From Emcibacter sp. (GTDB taxonomy: Bacteria; Pseudomonadota; Alphaproteobacteria; Sphingomonadales; Emcibacteraceae): a stretch of DNA of 7,765 bases. Positions 1-5,696 of the stretch are shown in pieces (the first letter of the stretch is position 1; each line of letters begins with the position of its first letter). The notes under the pieces were generated by a model. It was not told where the DNA came from. It ran no database searches and saw only the letters and a program-made list of their open reading frames with translations. Both the position numbers and the translations under genes were made by a program. The stretch is from contig JAGLJX010000225.1 of the NCBI GenBank assembly GCA_023142175.1, positions 1 to 7,765 on the forward strand, read 5' to 3'.

Positions 1-630
1 ATCTCGCTTGATAATGTCCGTCATTTTAATGTGAACACCGAGGACCCAGAGGTTGAGCAAGCTTTCAAACGCGGCAAGGACAAGGAAAGAGGCCTGCAGC
101 CTGCACGTATAGCGGACAAAGATCTTGAGAAAAGAACGGACCGTTTTCCAGAACTTCTTGATTTTTATAATGAGAATGACAAATTCACCGTGACCAATAA
201 ACAGCGCAATAAATATGCGGGTTTGATCAAGGGTCTGGAGGATTGGCAGAAAGACCTGCTCACCGAGAAATCTAATATTTACATGATGGATTTCAGCAAT
301 AAGGGCGGGTTGGTGATGCCTATATTCCTTGAGGTGACTTACGAAGATAATAGCAAGGAAGAAATCCGTCTCAATGCGGAAATCTGGCGCAAGAATGCCA
401 AGAAGGTCACTCGGTTATTGATCACGGAAAAGACGGTCAAATCGATCATGCTTGATCCCCATTGGGAAACAGCGGACACCAATATGGATAATAACCACTT
501 CCCGCGCCGTATCGAGAAGTCCCGCTTTGAGCTGATCAAAAGCAAAAAGAGCCGTGATATGATGAAGGAGTTTGAGACCAAACTCAAAAGCGATGAGGAT
601 GAGAAAAAGGACAAGAAATCCAAGAAATGA
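1..630 (+). CDS. M1-family metallopeptidase, C-terminal part (5' end outside window)
   Basis: The reading frame is open from base 1 to the TGA at 628-630, giving 209 visible residues, so the gene begins outside the window; the GTG at 31 is internal and not taken as a start. The visible part matches the conserved C-terminal region of a group of large zinc-dependent M1 metallopeptidases: a FPELLDFYNENDKFTVTN segment, then GGLVMPIFLEVTYEDNS (a beta-rich stretch), AEIWRKN, and a DPHWETADTNMDNNHFPRRI segment near the end. The catalytic HExxH core would lie upstream and is not visible, so activity cannot be judged. The last 25 residues are a Lys/Asp/Glu-rich charged tail. The stop codon overlaps the start of the DUF6702 gene (ATGA), so the two are probably co-translated. 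The family call rests on recognised C-terminal motifs; the substrate is unknown. Confidence 0.8.
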   Translation: MSLDNVRHFNVNTEDPEVEQAFKRGKDKERGLQPARIADKDLEKRTDRFPELLDFYNENDKFTVTNKQRNKYAGLIKGLEDWQKDLLTEKSNIYMMDFSNKGGLVMPIFLEVTYEDNSKEEIRLNAEIWRKNAKKVTRLLITEKTVKSIMLDPHWETADTNMDNNHFPRRIEKSRFELIKSKKSRDMMKEFETKLKSDEDEKKDKKSKK

Positions 631-1136
631 GATTTTCTGTTAAATTTTCACAATCAATATTTATATGTTTTATTAGCATAGTGTGCGTGGCTCAAATTAG
701 TCACGCGCACCGCTTTTATGCTTCCTTCACACAGATAGATATGAGGGATAGCAAGCAGACGATTGAGGTTGTCCACCGCCTGGTCACCCATGATGTGGAA
801 GATCTGTTGCGCGCAAAGCTCGGCAATAGCTCAAGCCTGACTGATGCAGAAATAGAACTGATCCTGAAAGAATTTGTCGAGAGCAACTTCGCGCTGTTTA
901 ACAATGAGGGCAAACGGCTACCGCTTAACTGGGTTGCCATGGAATATAAAACCGACAACGTCCGCATCTATCAGGAAGCCCCCCTGCCAGACGACCCATC
1001 CGAGCTAACCATCATCAACCGCCTGTTCATGGCTCTGTTTTCTGATCAGAAAAATACGGTCAATGTGGAATGGAATGATAAAATCCACACCCGCATTTTT
1101 ATCAAGGGTAATGAGCAGCAGAGGGTGAGTTTTTAG
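627..1136 (+). CDS. Secreted DUF6702-family protein
   Basis: A 169-residue protein with a clear Sec signal peptide: basic N-terminus (MRFSVKF), hydrophobic core at about residues 10-22, and a likely cut after Ala27 in ISHA|HRF. The mature part begins HRFYASFTQID and contains an INRLFMALFSDQKNTVNV segment, the pattern I associate with DUF6702, a domain of unknown function in exported proteins. The start is fixed by the 4-base ATGA overlap with the upstream M1 peptidase. No Shine-Dalgarno sequence lies at proper distance (AAAGG is too far upstream), so translation probably depends on coupling. The pairing suggests a role alongside the peptidase at the envelope, for example as a partner or chaperone, but this is inference. 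No catalytic motif is visible. Confidence 0.75.
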   Translation: MRFSVKFSQSIFICFISIVCVAQISHAHRFYASFTQIDMRDSKQTIEVVHRLVTHDVEDLLRAKLGNSSSLTDAEIELILKEFVESNFALFNNEGKRLPLNWVAMEYKTDNVRIYQEAPLPDDPSELTIINRLFMALFSDQKNTVNVEWNDKIHTRIFIKGNEQQRVSF

Positions 1137-1145
1137 GGGAAAGCT

Positions 1146-1175
1146 TATGTCTGCTTCCGACCCAAAGCAGACATA
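1146..1175. repeat. Perfect 11-bp inverted repeat (hairpin) between convergent genes
   Basis: The arms TATGTCTGCTT (1146-1156) and AAGCAGACATA (1165-1175) are perfectly complementary around an 8-base loop (CCGACCCA). It lies in the 72-base gap between the convergent DUF6702 and methionine aminopeptidase genes, where a bidirectional terminator would be expected. Neither side has a run of T after the stem, so it is not a textbook intrinsic terminator. It could be a factor-dependent transcript end, an mRNA-stabilising stem, or one copy of a dispersed palindromic intergenic repeat. Confidence 0.6.
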
Positions 1176-1208
1176 GCGGGTTTGATTGCAAGCACGGCTT
1201 ACTGTTAA

Positions 1209-2054
1209 TTAAGCCTCTTCCGATTTGGTAAATATCACCAGCCCATCCTCGGTAATGCCTACCGAATGCTCCGCCTGTGCGCTTAACTTCTTATCGCGGG
1301 TGACCACTGTCCAGCCATCGCTCAGGGTTTTCACTTGGGGTCTGCCCATATTCAAAATCGGCTCGATGGTGAAGATCATGCCGGGCAGCAGCATTGGCCC
1401 CATCACATCTGGCTCCACATGGATGACCTCTGGATTATCATGAAAGGTCAGTCCGATACCGTGACCACAGAAGTCGGTGGCGATGCTATAGCCATAATCC
1501 TTTGCCACCTGACCGCAAGCTATGCCAATATCGCCAAGCATATTGCCCGGTCTTGCCATGGCTATTCCGGCGGCCAGTGATTTTTCGGTGGCCTCGACCA
1601 ATCGTCTGGCCTTTACCGCGATCTTGTCCCCCACCATATACATACGGCTGGTATCGCCGTGCCAGTGGTTACTCTCGGGTCCGTCAAGGCGCGGGGTCAC
1701 GTCAATATTGACAATATCGCCTTCTTTCAGGATTTTTGCCTCGCTGGGAACGCCGTGAACCGCCACATGGTTGACGGAAGTGCAACTGGCATGCTGATAG
1801 CCATGATAACCTATAGTGGCAGGGATGGTTCCCTGATCCGTCATAAAACCATGGATCAGCCTGTCCAGTTCGGCGGTGGAAATGCCGGGCGCGACGTGCG
1901 GGGCGATAAAATCAAGCGTATCCGCCGCGATGCGACCAATTTTAGACATGGATTTAAAATCATCCTCCGTATGGAGAGTGATCGGGCCGTAAGGATAATC
2001 ATCCAGATTTTTCCGGATACGTTTCGTTGGAAATTTCATCATTCTAAATAACAT
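1209..2054 (-). CDS. map: Type I methionine aminopeptidase
   Basis: This 281-residue protein removes the initiator methionine from nascent proteins in the cytoplasm. The pita-bread fold signature is complete: His100 in VAVHGVP, metal ligands Asp118 (NIDVT), Asp134 (HGDTS), His198 (GHGIG), Glu231 (TIEPILNMG) and Glu262 (AEHSVGIT), plus His205 in FHDNPEV. E. coli MAP is 264 residues; the extra length here is mainly an N-terminal extension of about 21 residues before ITLHTEDDF. The spacing between the two aspartate ligands is 16 residues, against 11 in E. coli, because PESNH (126-130) is inserted in the hairpin between them. The start lies 3 bases after the tetR stop with only a weak TTGGA upstream, so translation is probably coupled; Met5 or Met6 are alternative starts. 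It may be a second map copy in the genome. Confidence 0.93.
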   Translation of the reverse strand: MLFRMMKFPTKRIRKNLDDYPYGPITLHTEDDFKSMSKIGRIAADTLDFIAPHVAPGISTAELDRLIHGFMTDQGTIPATIGYHGYQHASCTSVNHVAVHGVPSEAKILKEGDIVNIDVTPRLDGPESNHWHGDTSRMYMVGDKIAVKARRLVEATEKSLAAGIAMARPGNMLGDIGIACGQVAKDYGYSIATDFCGHGIGLTFHDNPEVIHVEPDVMGPMLLPGMIFTIEPILNMGRPQVKTLSDGWTVVTRDKKLSAQAEHSVGITEDGLVIFTKSEEA

Positions 2055-2057
2055 GAG

Positions 2058-2642
2058 TTAATCCAATAATTCAAGGCTGGCCCGCCCACAGGCAAGGGCG
2101 GCTTCGCGGCATTTCAAAGGGGGCGAGGGCTGTCTCAAGCGCAGGTAGGGTTTCATGGCGGCAATGGGCCCGTCAAAGATGGCAAAATTAACCAACGCAA
2201 GGTTGGCGGCGCTAAGGGCTTTGCCCCTATTATTAAGAAGCCCCGATAACCCCGCCCCAAGTGCCTTATTTATACTGTTTAGTTTTTTATGAAGGTCGGT
2301 TGGTATCTCGCCATCGATCAGGTCATCTTGTGCATAGAGCATAATCAGCCGCGCCTTGGCGGGATTTTCTTCTGTCCAGTCTATGAGGGTCGTGATGGCA
2401 TCGTCACTATGGCCTGCGCCAAGCAGGGGCAGCATATCTTCGGTCATACTGCTCAGACAGTGGAGCCATGCCGCGCCCAGCAAGGTCGTGCGGGATTTAA
2501 ACCGATGATAGATGGAGCCCGTGGGCGCTCCCGCATATTTAGCGATAGCCGCCATTGTCGCCGCCGCTGGGCCGCCCTGCGAAATCAGCTCAATAGCCGC
2601 CAGAATAAAGTCATTATCATCAAAGTGCGCTTTTCTCACCAT
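2058..2642 (-). CDS. TetR/AcrR-family transcriptional regulator
   Basis: A 194-residue protein with the N-terminal TetR helix-turn-helix: helix 1 at DDNDFILAAIELISQGG, then TMAAIAKYAGAPTGSIYHRFKSR (about residues 29-51), in which APTGSIYHRF is the usual turn and recognition helix. The C-terminal ligand-binding half is helical and diverged; its inducer cannot be read. The ATG at 2642 falls about 6 bases after a predicted -10 box, so the transcript is likely leaderless, consistent with the absence of any Shine-Dalgarno sequence. A 12-bp palindrome in the promoter spacer is the likely operator, implying autorepression. The methionine aminopeptidase gene follows after 3 bases, so the regulator probably controls that enzyme as well as itself. 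Confidence 0.88.
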   Translation of the reverse strand: MVRKAHFDDNDFILAAIELISQGGPAAATMAAIAKYAGAPTGSIYHRFKSRTTLLGAAWLHCLSSMTEDMLPLLGAGHSDDAITTLIDWTEENPAKARLIMLYAQDDLIDGEIPTDLHKKLNSINKALGAGLSGLLNNRGKALSAANLALVNFAIFDGPIAAMKPYLRLRQPSPPLKCREAALACGRASLELLD

Positions 2643-2647
2643 GAATT

Positions 2648-2676
2648 AGAATAACCATTCTAGAATGTATAGTCAA
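2648..2676 (-). promoter_or_regulatory. Predicted sigma70-type promoter of tetR-map
   Basis: Read on the - strand, a TTGACT -35 box (2671-2676) is followed after exactly 17 bases by a TATTCT -10 box (2648-2653). The A of the tetR ATG (2642) is the sixth base after the -10 box, the normal position of a transcription start, which predicts a leaderless mRNA. It is the best promoter match in the window by spacing and -35 quality. Confidence 0.6.
2656..2667. promoter_or_regulatory. Palindromic operator candidate (CATTCTAGAATG)
   Basis: CATTCTAGAATG is a perfect 12-bp palindrome lying wholly in the 17-base spacer of the tetR promoter. It overlaps a second inverted repeat, TAGAAT (2647-2652) with ATTCTA (2657-2662), which covers the -10 box. 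The position and dyad symmetry fit autorepression by the adjacent TetR-family protein; binding itself is inferred. Confidence 0.55.
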
Positions 2677-2755
2677 ATATAAAAATTCAATCGTTTTTAC
2701 ATCCTGTATTCGCGCTGAACAGAGGAAAAAAGGATAATTTAAAAGAATAGCGGCC

Positions 2756-3067
2756 TTAGTCTTCGCGCAATTTTTCGTGGTGGCGAATAACCTCGGTGAT
2801 GATGAAATGGAGGAATTTCTCCGAGAAGTCCGGGTCCAGCTTGGCCTTCTGGGACAGGGTGCGCAGCCGCTCAATTTGTCTTTTCTCCCGGTCCTTATCG
2901 GCGGGTGGCAGGTCGAACATGGCTTTGAATTCCCCAACATTTTTGGTGACTTTAAAGCGTTCGGCCAGCATATGAATGAGGGCGGCATCAATATTGTCGA
3001 TACTATCGCGGTAGGAGGATAGTATCTCGCACTGTTGTTCTGTGGTTAGGTCTTTAGTATCGGTCAT
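2756..3067 (-). CDS. Chorismate mutase, AroQ type (monofunctional)
   Basis: A 103-residue all-helical chorismate mutase domain, converting chorismate to prephenate, the branch-point step to phenylalanine and tyrosine. Aligned by eye with the E. coli P-protein mutase domain, the active-site residues are present: Arg20 (E. coli Arg11), Arg37 (Arg28), Lys48 (Lys39), Asp57 (Asp48), Arg60 (Arg51) and Glu61 (Glu52). At the position of E. coli Gln88 there is His97 in the segment EVIRHHEKLRED. There is no prephenate dehydratase or dehydrogenase domain and no signal peptide, so it is a stand-alone cytoplasmic enzyme. The start lies 3 bases after the stop of the upstream phosphatidyltransferase, so it belongs to that operon although no other aromatic-pathway gene is near. 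I see no clear terminator after it; read-through into tetR is possible. Confidence 0.88.
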   Translation of the reverse strand: MTDTKDLTTEQQCEILSSYRDSIDNIDAALIHMLAERFKVTKNVGEFKAMFDLPPADKDREKRQIERLRTLSQKAKLDPDFSEKFLHFIITEVIRHHEKLRED

Positions 3068-3070
3068 GGG

Positions 3071-3961
3071 TCAGATAATTTCTTTCAGTCGTAATGTAAA
3101 TAACTGATTTAACAGGCGTTGCTTTTGTACCAAAAGTACCAGAATTGGGGTCAGGATAGCAATCTCAAACCAGAAAAAATAAATTGGCTGCGCGGCAATA
3201 CAGGCAATGAAGATGGCTATGGTGCGGTAATTGGCGCACATGATGGACCATGTATTGACACCGGGCGCAAATACTTCACGGTATAAGTCTCTGATTTCAC
3301 TGACCTTATCAGGATTATTCTGTATCGCCTCGCGGATACGTTCGCGGTGCTCGGTGTTAATGCCGCTTGACCGCCGTTGCATCCTGACATAGCCGATGTG
3401 AAGCTGGCTCATCATGAAAGCAAGAAAAGATTTGCCTTCGAGCTCCGCGATCATCTGCTTGATTTCCGGCAGGGCCGCTGAATCTTTACCATGTCCCCAG
3501 TAATCATATTCACCACGTTGTAATTCATAAGCGCTCGACTGTATGGCATGAAGCAAGCCCGCAGACAGGATAACCGTCCATACGTTTGGATAACCCTGTT
3601 GGGACAGGATCAGGCCAATACCCACATATACGCTGATGAAGGTGACATAGTCACAGACCCCATCGAGAACCTTGCCAATTTCTGAATAGCTTTTGGTCAA
3701 CCGCGCCAACTGTCCGTCTGCCCCGTCCATGATATGCCACATGATCATGCCCAGAAATCCCAACACCGCCATATAGGGGGTCTGATACTGGTAATAGGCA
3801 AACCCCGACAGGATGCCAAACATCATGCCGGTGAGGGACACCATATTAGGGGAGATATTTTTTGCGGCAAATTTTGGAACCAGCCATGCGCTGATAGGGT
3901 GGATGAAATGGACATTGGTGAATTCTTCAATTTCACCGGTACGCTTTACTGAATCTGTCAT
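3071..3961 (-). CDS. CDP-alcohol phosphatidyltransferase family enzyme (intact motif)
   Basis: A 296-residue integral membrane enzyme of the family that transfers a substituted phosphate from a CDP-alcohol (such as CDP-diacylglycerol) to an alcohol acceptor with release of CMP. The signature D-x2-DG-x2-AR-x8-G-x3-D-x3-D is perfect: Asp79, Asp82-Gly83, Ala86-Arg87, Gly96, Asp100 and Asp104. The preceding segment FAAKNISPNMVSLTGMMFG is the usual amphipathic helix and first membrane helix. Further hydrophobic helices lie around residues 42-58, 62-78, 105-120, 125-140 and 245-285. A long polar stretch (about 145-235, containing YELQRGEYDYWGHGKDS) separates the first and last helices and is larger than in minimal members. 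It starts 12 bases after the upstream fusion gene with no evident Shine-Dalgarno sequence. The acceptor alcohol cannot be read from the sequence. Confidence 0.85.
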   Translation of the reverse strand: MTDSVKRTGEIEEFTNVHFIHPISAWLVPKFAAKNISPNMVSLTGMMFGILSGFAYYQYQTPYMAVLGFLGMIMWHIMDGADGQLARLTKSYSEIGKVLDGVCDYVTFISVYVGIGLILSQQGYPNVWTVILSAGLLHAIQSSAYELQRGEYDYWGHGKDSAALPEIKQMIAELEGKSFLAFMMSQLHIGYVRMQRRSSGINTEHRERIREAIQNNPDKVSEIRDLYREVFAPGVNTWSIMCANYRTIAIFIACIAAQPIYFFWFEIAILTPILVLLVQKQRLLNQLFTLRLKEII

Positions 3962-3973
3962 GAGTATTTATTT

Positions 3974-5332
3974 CTATAAGAGCTTTGTTTTTTTGAAGTT
4001 TTCAGCGAATGTTTCGCTGTCGGCTATCATCATATTTTTGAGATGATACACAACTCGCGCCTGATGTACAAAGAAAGTTATGATGCCGTAAGCACAAATA
4101 AAGGCCAGCCCCATATACCACTGACCATAAAGAGCAAAAGGCAGTAACGCCCAGAGTTGGGTATTGCGGCTGCCGCCAATAAGCCGCATCTTTCGGTCGA
4201 ATGATCCGGTATCATAGATATTAAAACCGCTCAGACGGCGAAAGAATTCACTCTGTATTTCATCGGCAAGGTGAAACAAGATCAGTGCTGCCGCCATAAT
4301 AACGGGGGCTTCTCCAAAGGTGGCCGATAACGAGAAAGCAATGGCCAAATACCACCCATATTCCACCAGCTTATCAAGCAGATGTCCAAATTTTCCTATT
4401 TTAGTGGTCAGTATTTTTACCTTGGCAAGTTTACCCACCACGCTGCCCATAATTCCGACTGCATAGGCACCAAATAATGCGGGCAGCATATGGCCGTTGG
4501 CAAAAAGATATATAATATAAAAACCCAACAGGCCGGTAATCATAGTGATGTGATTGGGTGATATGGGAAATTTACAAAGTTGTTTGACCATAAAATCCCC
4601 CAGCGGGCGATGGATAAATTTTGCTGGCCAGTCCAGAGAATTTTTCTGAGTAAATTCCAGTAAAACATCTGTAGCCTTGTCGCTATCCTCCCGCCGGATG
4701 ATGGGGAACCAGATCAGATCCACATCACGACGATGGTTTGTAATATAAAGCGGGATCTCCGTCAGTTTCGCGATGACACAATCGCTGGCCCTCGAAATTG
4801 ACTTCAGGGCTGCTGGCAGACCTTCCAGGCTGTTGAGCTTGCGCACATTAGCCGCAAGCGTACCGCTGGATAGTCTGGCAATAGACCCGAAATAACCTTC
4901 TTGTTCTTCAAGTTTTAGCGAAATGCCGTTAGCTGTGCGCTCCTCCAGAAACTCAAGATAGCTAATAAGGTTAATCACTGTCGGGGATGGATGGCTGGCA
5001 ACCTGCTGGATGATGCGGTCATCAATAATCACCCCTTCCTCGAGCAAAAACCAGCTATTACCCTCATTATTATGTTCCAGAAGTTTCAGCGGGGCATCTT
5101 TGGTATTATGGATAAAAATACTTGCCGGGCGTGACGCGCAACTCAAGATTTCTTTCTCAAAATCTCTGGTGAACCAGTCGGTTACAACGTGCATTTCCTC
5201 TACACCTATTGCCTTCATCTGCTTCATCTGGCGGGCAAATATGCTTAAGCCCCCCACCTGAATAAGATTTCGGGCAAGTGTGCTTATGGTCTCAGATTCC
5301 TGACCGGTAATGAGGAGAGCTTTTTTAGTCAT
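3974..5332 (-). CDS. Two-domain protein: nucleotidyltransferase-like + degenerate CDP-alcohol phosphatidyltransferase-like
   Basis: A 452-residue protein. Residues 1-230 resemble a sugar- or polyol-phosphate nucleotidyltransferase (LIQVGGLSIFARQMKQMKAI, then GVEEMHVVTDW), but the usual glycine-rich GxGxR...PK loop is replaced by TGQESETIS...ARN. Residues 240-430 form a membrane domain of CDP-alcohol phosphatidyltransferase type: RPLGDFMVKQLCKFPISPNHIT is the family's entry segment, followed by several membrane helices. The catalytic motif is badly altered: the first two Asp are Gly296 and Val299, Ala303-Lys304 replaces AR, the following spacer has 11 residues instead of 8, Asp320 is kept, and the last Asp is Glu324. 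The order of domains recalls bifunctional CTP:inositol-1-phosphate cytidylyltransferase/DIPP synthase proteins. The start has AAGGT 8 bases upstream (5341-5345). Likely a pseudoenzyme or regulatory subunit of the downstream transferase; this is inference. Confidence 0.75.
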   Translation of the reverse strand: MTKKALLITGQESETISTLARNLIQVGGLSIFARQMKQMKAIGVEEMHVVTDWFTRDFEKEILSCASRPASIFIHNTKDAPLKLLEHNNEGNSWFLLEEGVIIDDRIIQQVASHPSPTVINLISYLEFLEERTANGISLKLEEQEGYFGSIARLSSGTLAANVRKLNSLEGLPAALKSISRASDCVIAKLTEIPLYITNHRRDVDLIWFPIIRREDSDKATDVLLEFTQKNSLDWPAKFIHRPLGDFMVKQLCKFPISPNHITMITGLLGFYIIYLFANGHMLPALFGAYAVGIMGSVVGKLAKVKILTTKIGKFGHLLDKLVEYGWYLAIAFSLSATFGEAPVIMAAALILFHLADEIQSEFFRRLSGFNIYDTGSFDRKMRLIGGSRNTQLWALLPFALYGQWYMGLAFICAYGIITFFVHQARVVYHLKNMMIADSETFAENFKKTKLL

Positions 5333-5358
5333 TAGTTGCGACCTTATGGTTATTTTTT

Positions 5359-5388
5359 ATTATATATGACAGTAATATGAGGCAACAA
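5359..5388 (-). promoter_or_regulatory. Candidate promoter of the phosphatidyltransferase operon
   Basis: On the - strand a perfect TATAAT (5359-5364) is preceded after 18 bases by TTGTTG (5383-5388), a weak -35 box. Transcription would begin near 5352, giving a leader of about 20 bases that contains the AAGGT ribosome site. The -10 box is strong but lies in AT-rich sequence, so chance matches are likely. Confidence 0.4.
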
Positions 5389-5524
5389 TCTGGCAATGTT
5401 TTTTTATTTTACTGTACGGCTTATATCTTTGATTATTTGCCATGCTTTGTCCAGATGCTTTTGCCGGGTCATAGGCAGGGTTTATATAAATTTCAGGCGT
5501 ATCAGTTGTTGAGTATTATGAGGA

Positions 5525-5576
5525 CTTAGGGCTGAACATTCTGAGATGCGAAATAGCGACATATGCCAGCCCTAAG
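5525..5576. repeat. 10-bp perfect inverted repeat CTTAGGGCTG / CAGCCCTAAG
   Basis: CTTAGGGCTG (5525-5534) and its exact reverse complement CAGCCCTAAG (5567-5576) are separated by 32 bases; the arms are 42 bases apart start to start, about four helical turns of DNA. The arm core CCCTAAG occurs again at 5609-5615. No T-run follows, so a terminator is unlikely. It lies upstream of the PepSY-cytochrome-regulator operon and is more plausibly a paired regulator-binding site or an RNA stem in a long leader. Confidence 0.55.
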
Positions 5577-5608
5577 AATAAACTATAAGTATATATCTCT
5601 GATTTATA

Positions 5609-5620
5609 CCCTAAGTTTAT
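5609..5620. promoter_or_regulatory. Third CCCTAAG copy, with ATAAACT/AGTTTAT partner repeat
   Basis: CCCTAAG at 5609-5615 repeats the heptamer found at 5570-5576 and, inverted, at 5525-5531. It runs into AGTTTAT (5614-5620), the reverse complement of ATAAACT at 5578-5584 just after the second copy. The repeated heptamer in a promoter region suggests a binding-site array; the protein is unknown, the membrane LuxR-type regulator of the same operon being one candidate. Confidence 0.35.
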
Positions 5621-5696
5621 AGCAGATTCCCGATGAAATATTTATATTTATTATACCTGATGAAAGGTGAAAATAACAAATATTAGAGGTTTTAAA

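Larger units (their letters stand above)
5333..5696. other. Divergent intergenic region without a supported gene
   Basis: These 364 bases separate the leftward phosphatidyltransferase operon from the rightward PepSY-cytochrome operon and must hold both promoters. The left part has the TATAAT promoter candidate; the middle has the CTTAGGGCTG inverted repeat and heptamer repeats; the right part (about 5576-5680) is very AT-rich. For the rightward operon I see AT-rich -10-like boxes such as TATTAT at 5649-5654 but no convincing -35 box, which would fit an activator-dependent promoter. I found no convincing gene on either strand. Confidence 0.6.

Noticed and set aside
31..33. GTG as start of the left-hand gene
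   Set aside because: The frame is open to the window edge and the protein is clearly the C-terminal part of a large M1 peptidase.
1659..2051. A 130-codon open frame on the + strand opposite map
   Set aside because: It lies antisense to a well-supported methionine aminopeptidase and shows no domain, signal peptide or ribosome site.
2677..2755. Intrinsic terminator between chorismate mutase and tetR
   Set aside because: Runs of T occur on the - strand but I found no stem of useful length before them.
2620..2991. A 123-codon open frame on the - strand overlapping chorismate mutase
   Set aside because: It is a frame shadow of the chorismate mutase gene, which has a full set of active-site residues in the other frame; the alternative product has no recognisable domain.
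5404..5472. A 22-codon open frame on the - strand (begins MTRQKHLDKAW, ends with TAA)
   Set aside because: The residues look protein-like, but it has no ribosome site, an in-frame stop lies a few codons upstream, and its length is within chance expectation.
5667..5696. Upstream GTG start for the PepSY gene
   Set aside because: It would place ten residues ahead of the signal peptide and has no spaced ribosome site, whereas the ATG at 5697 has AGAGGT 6 bases upstream.
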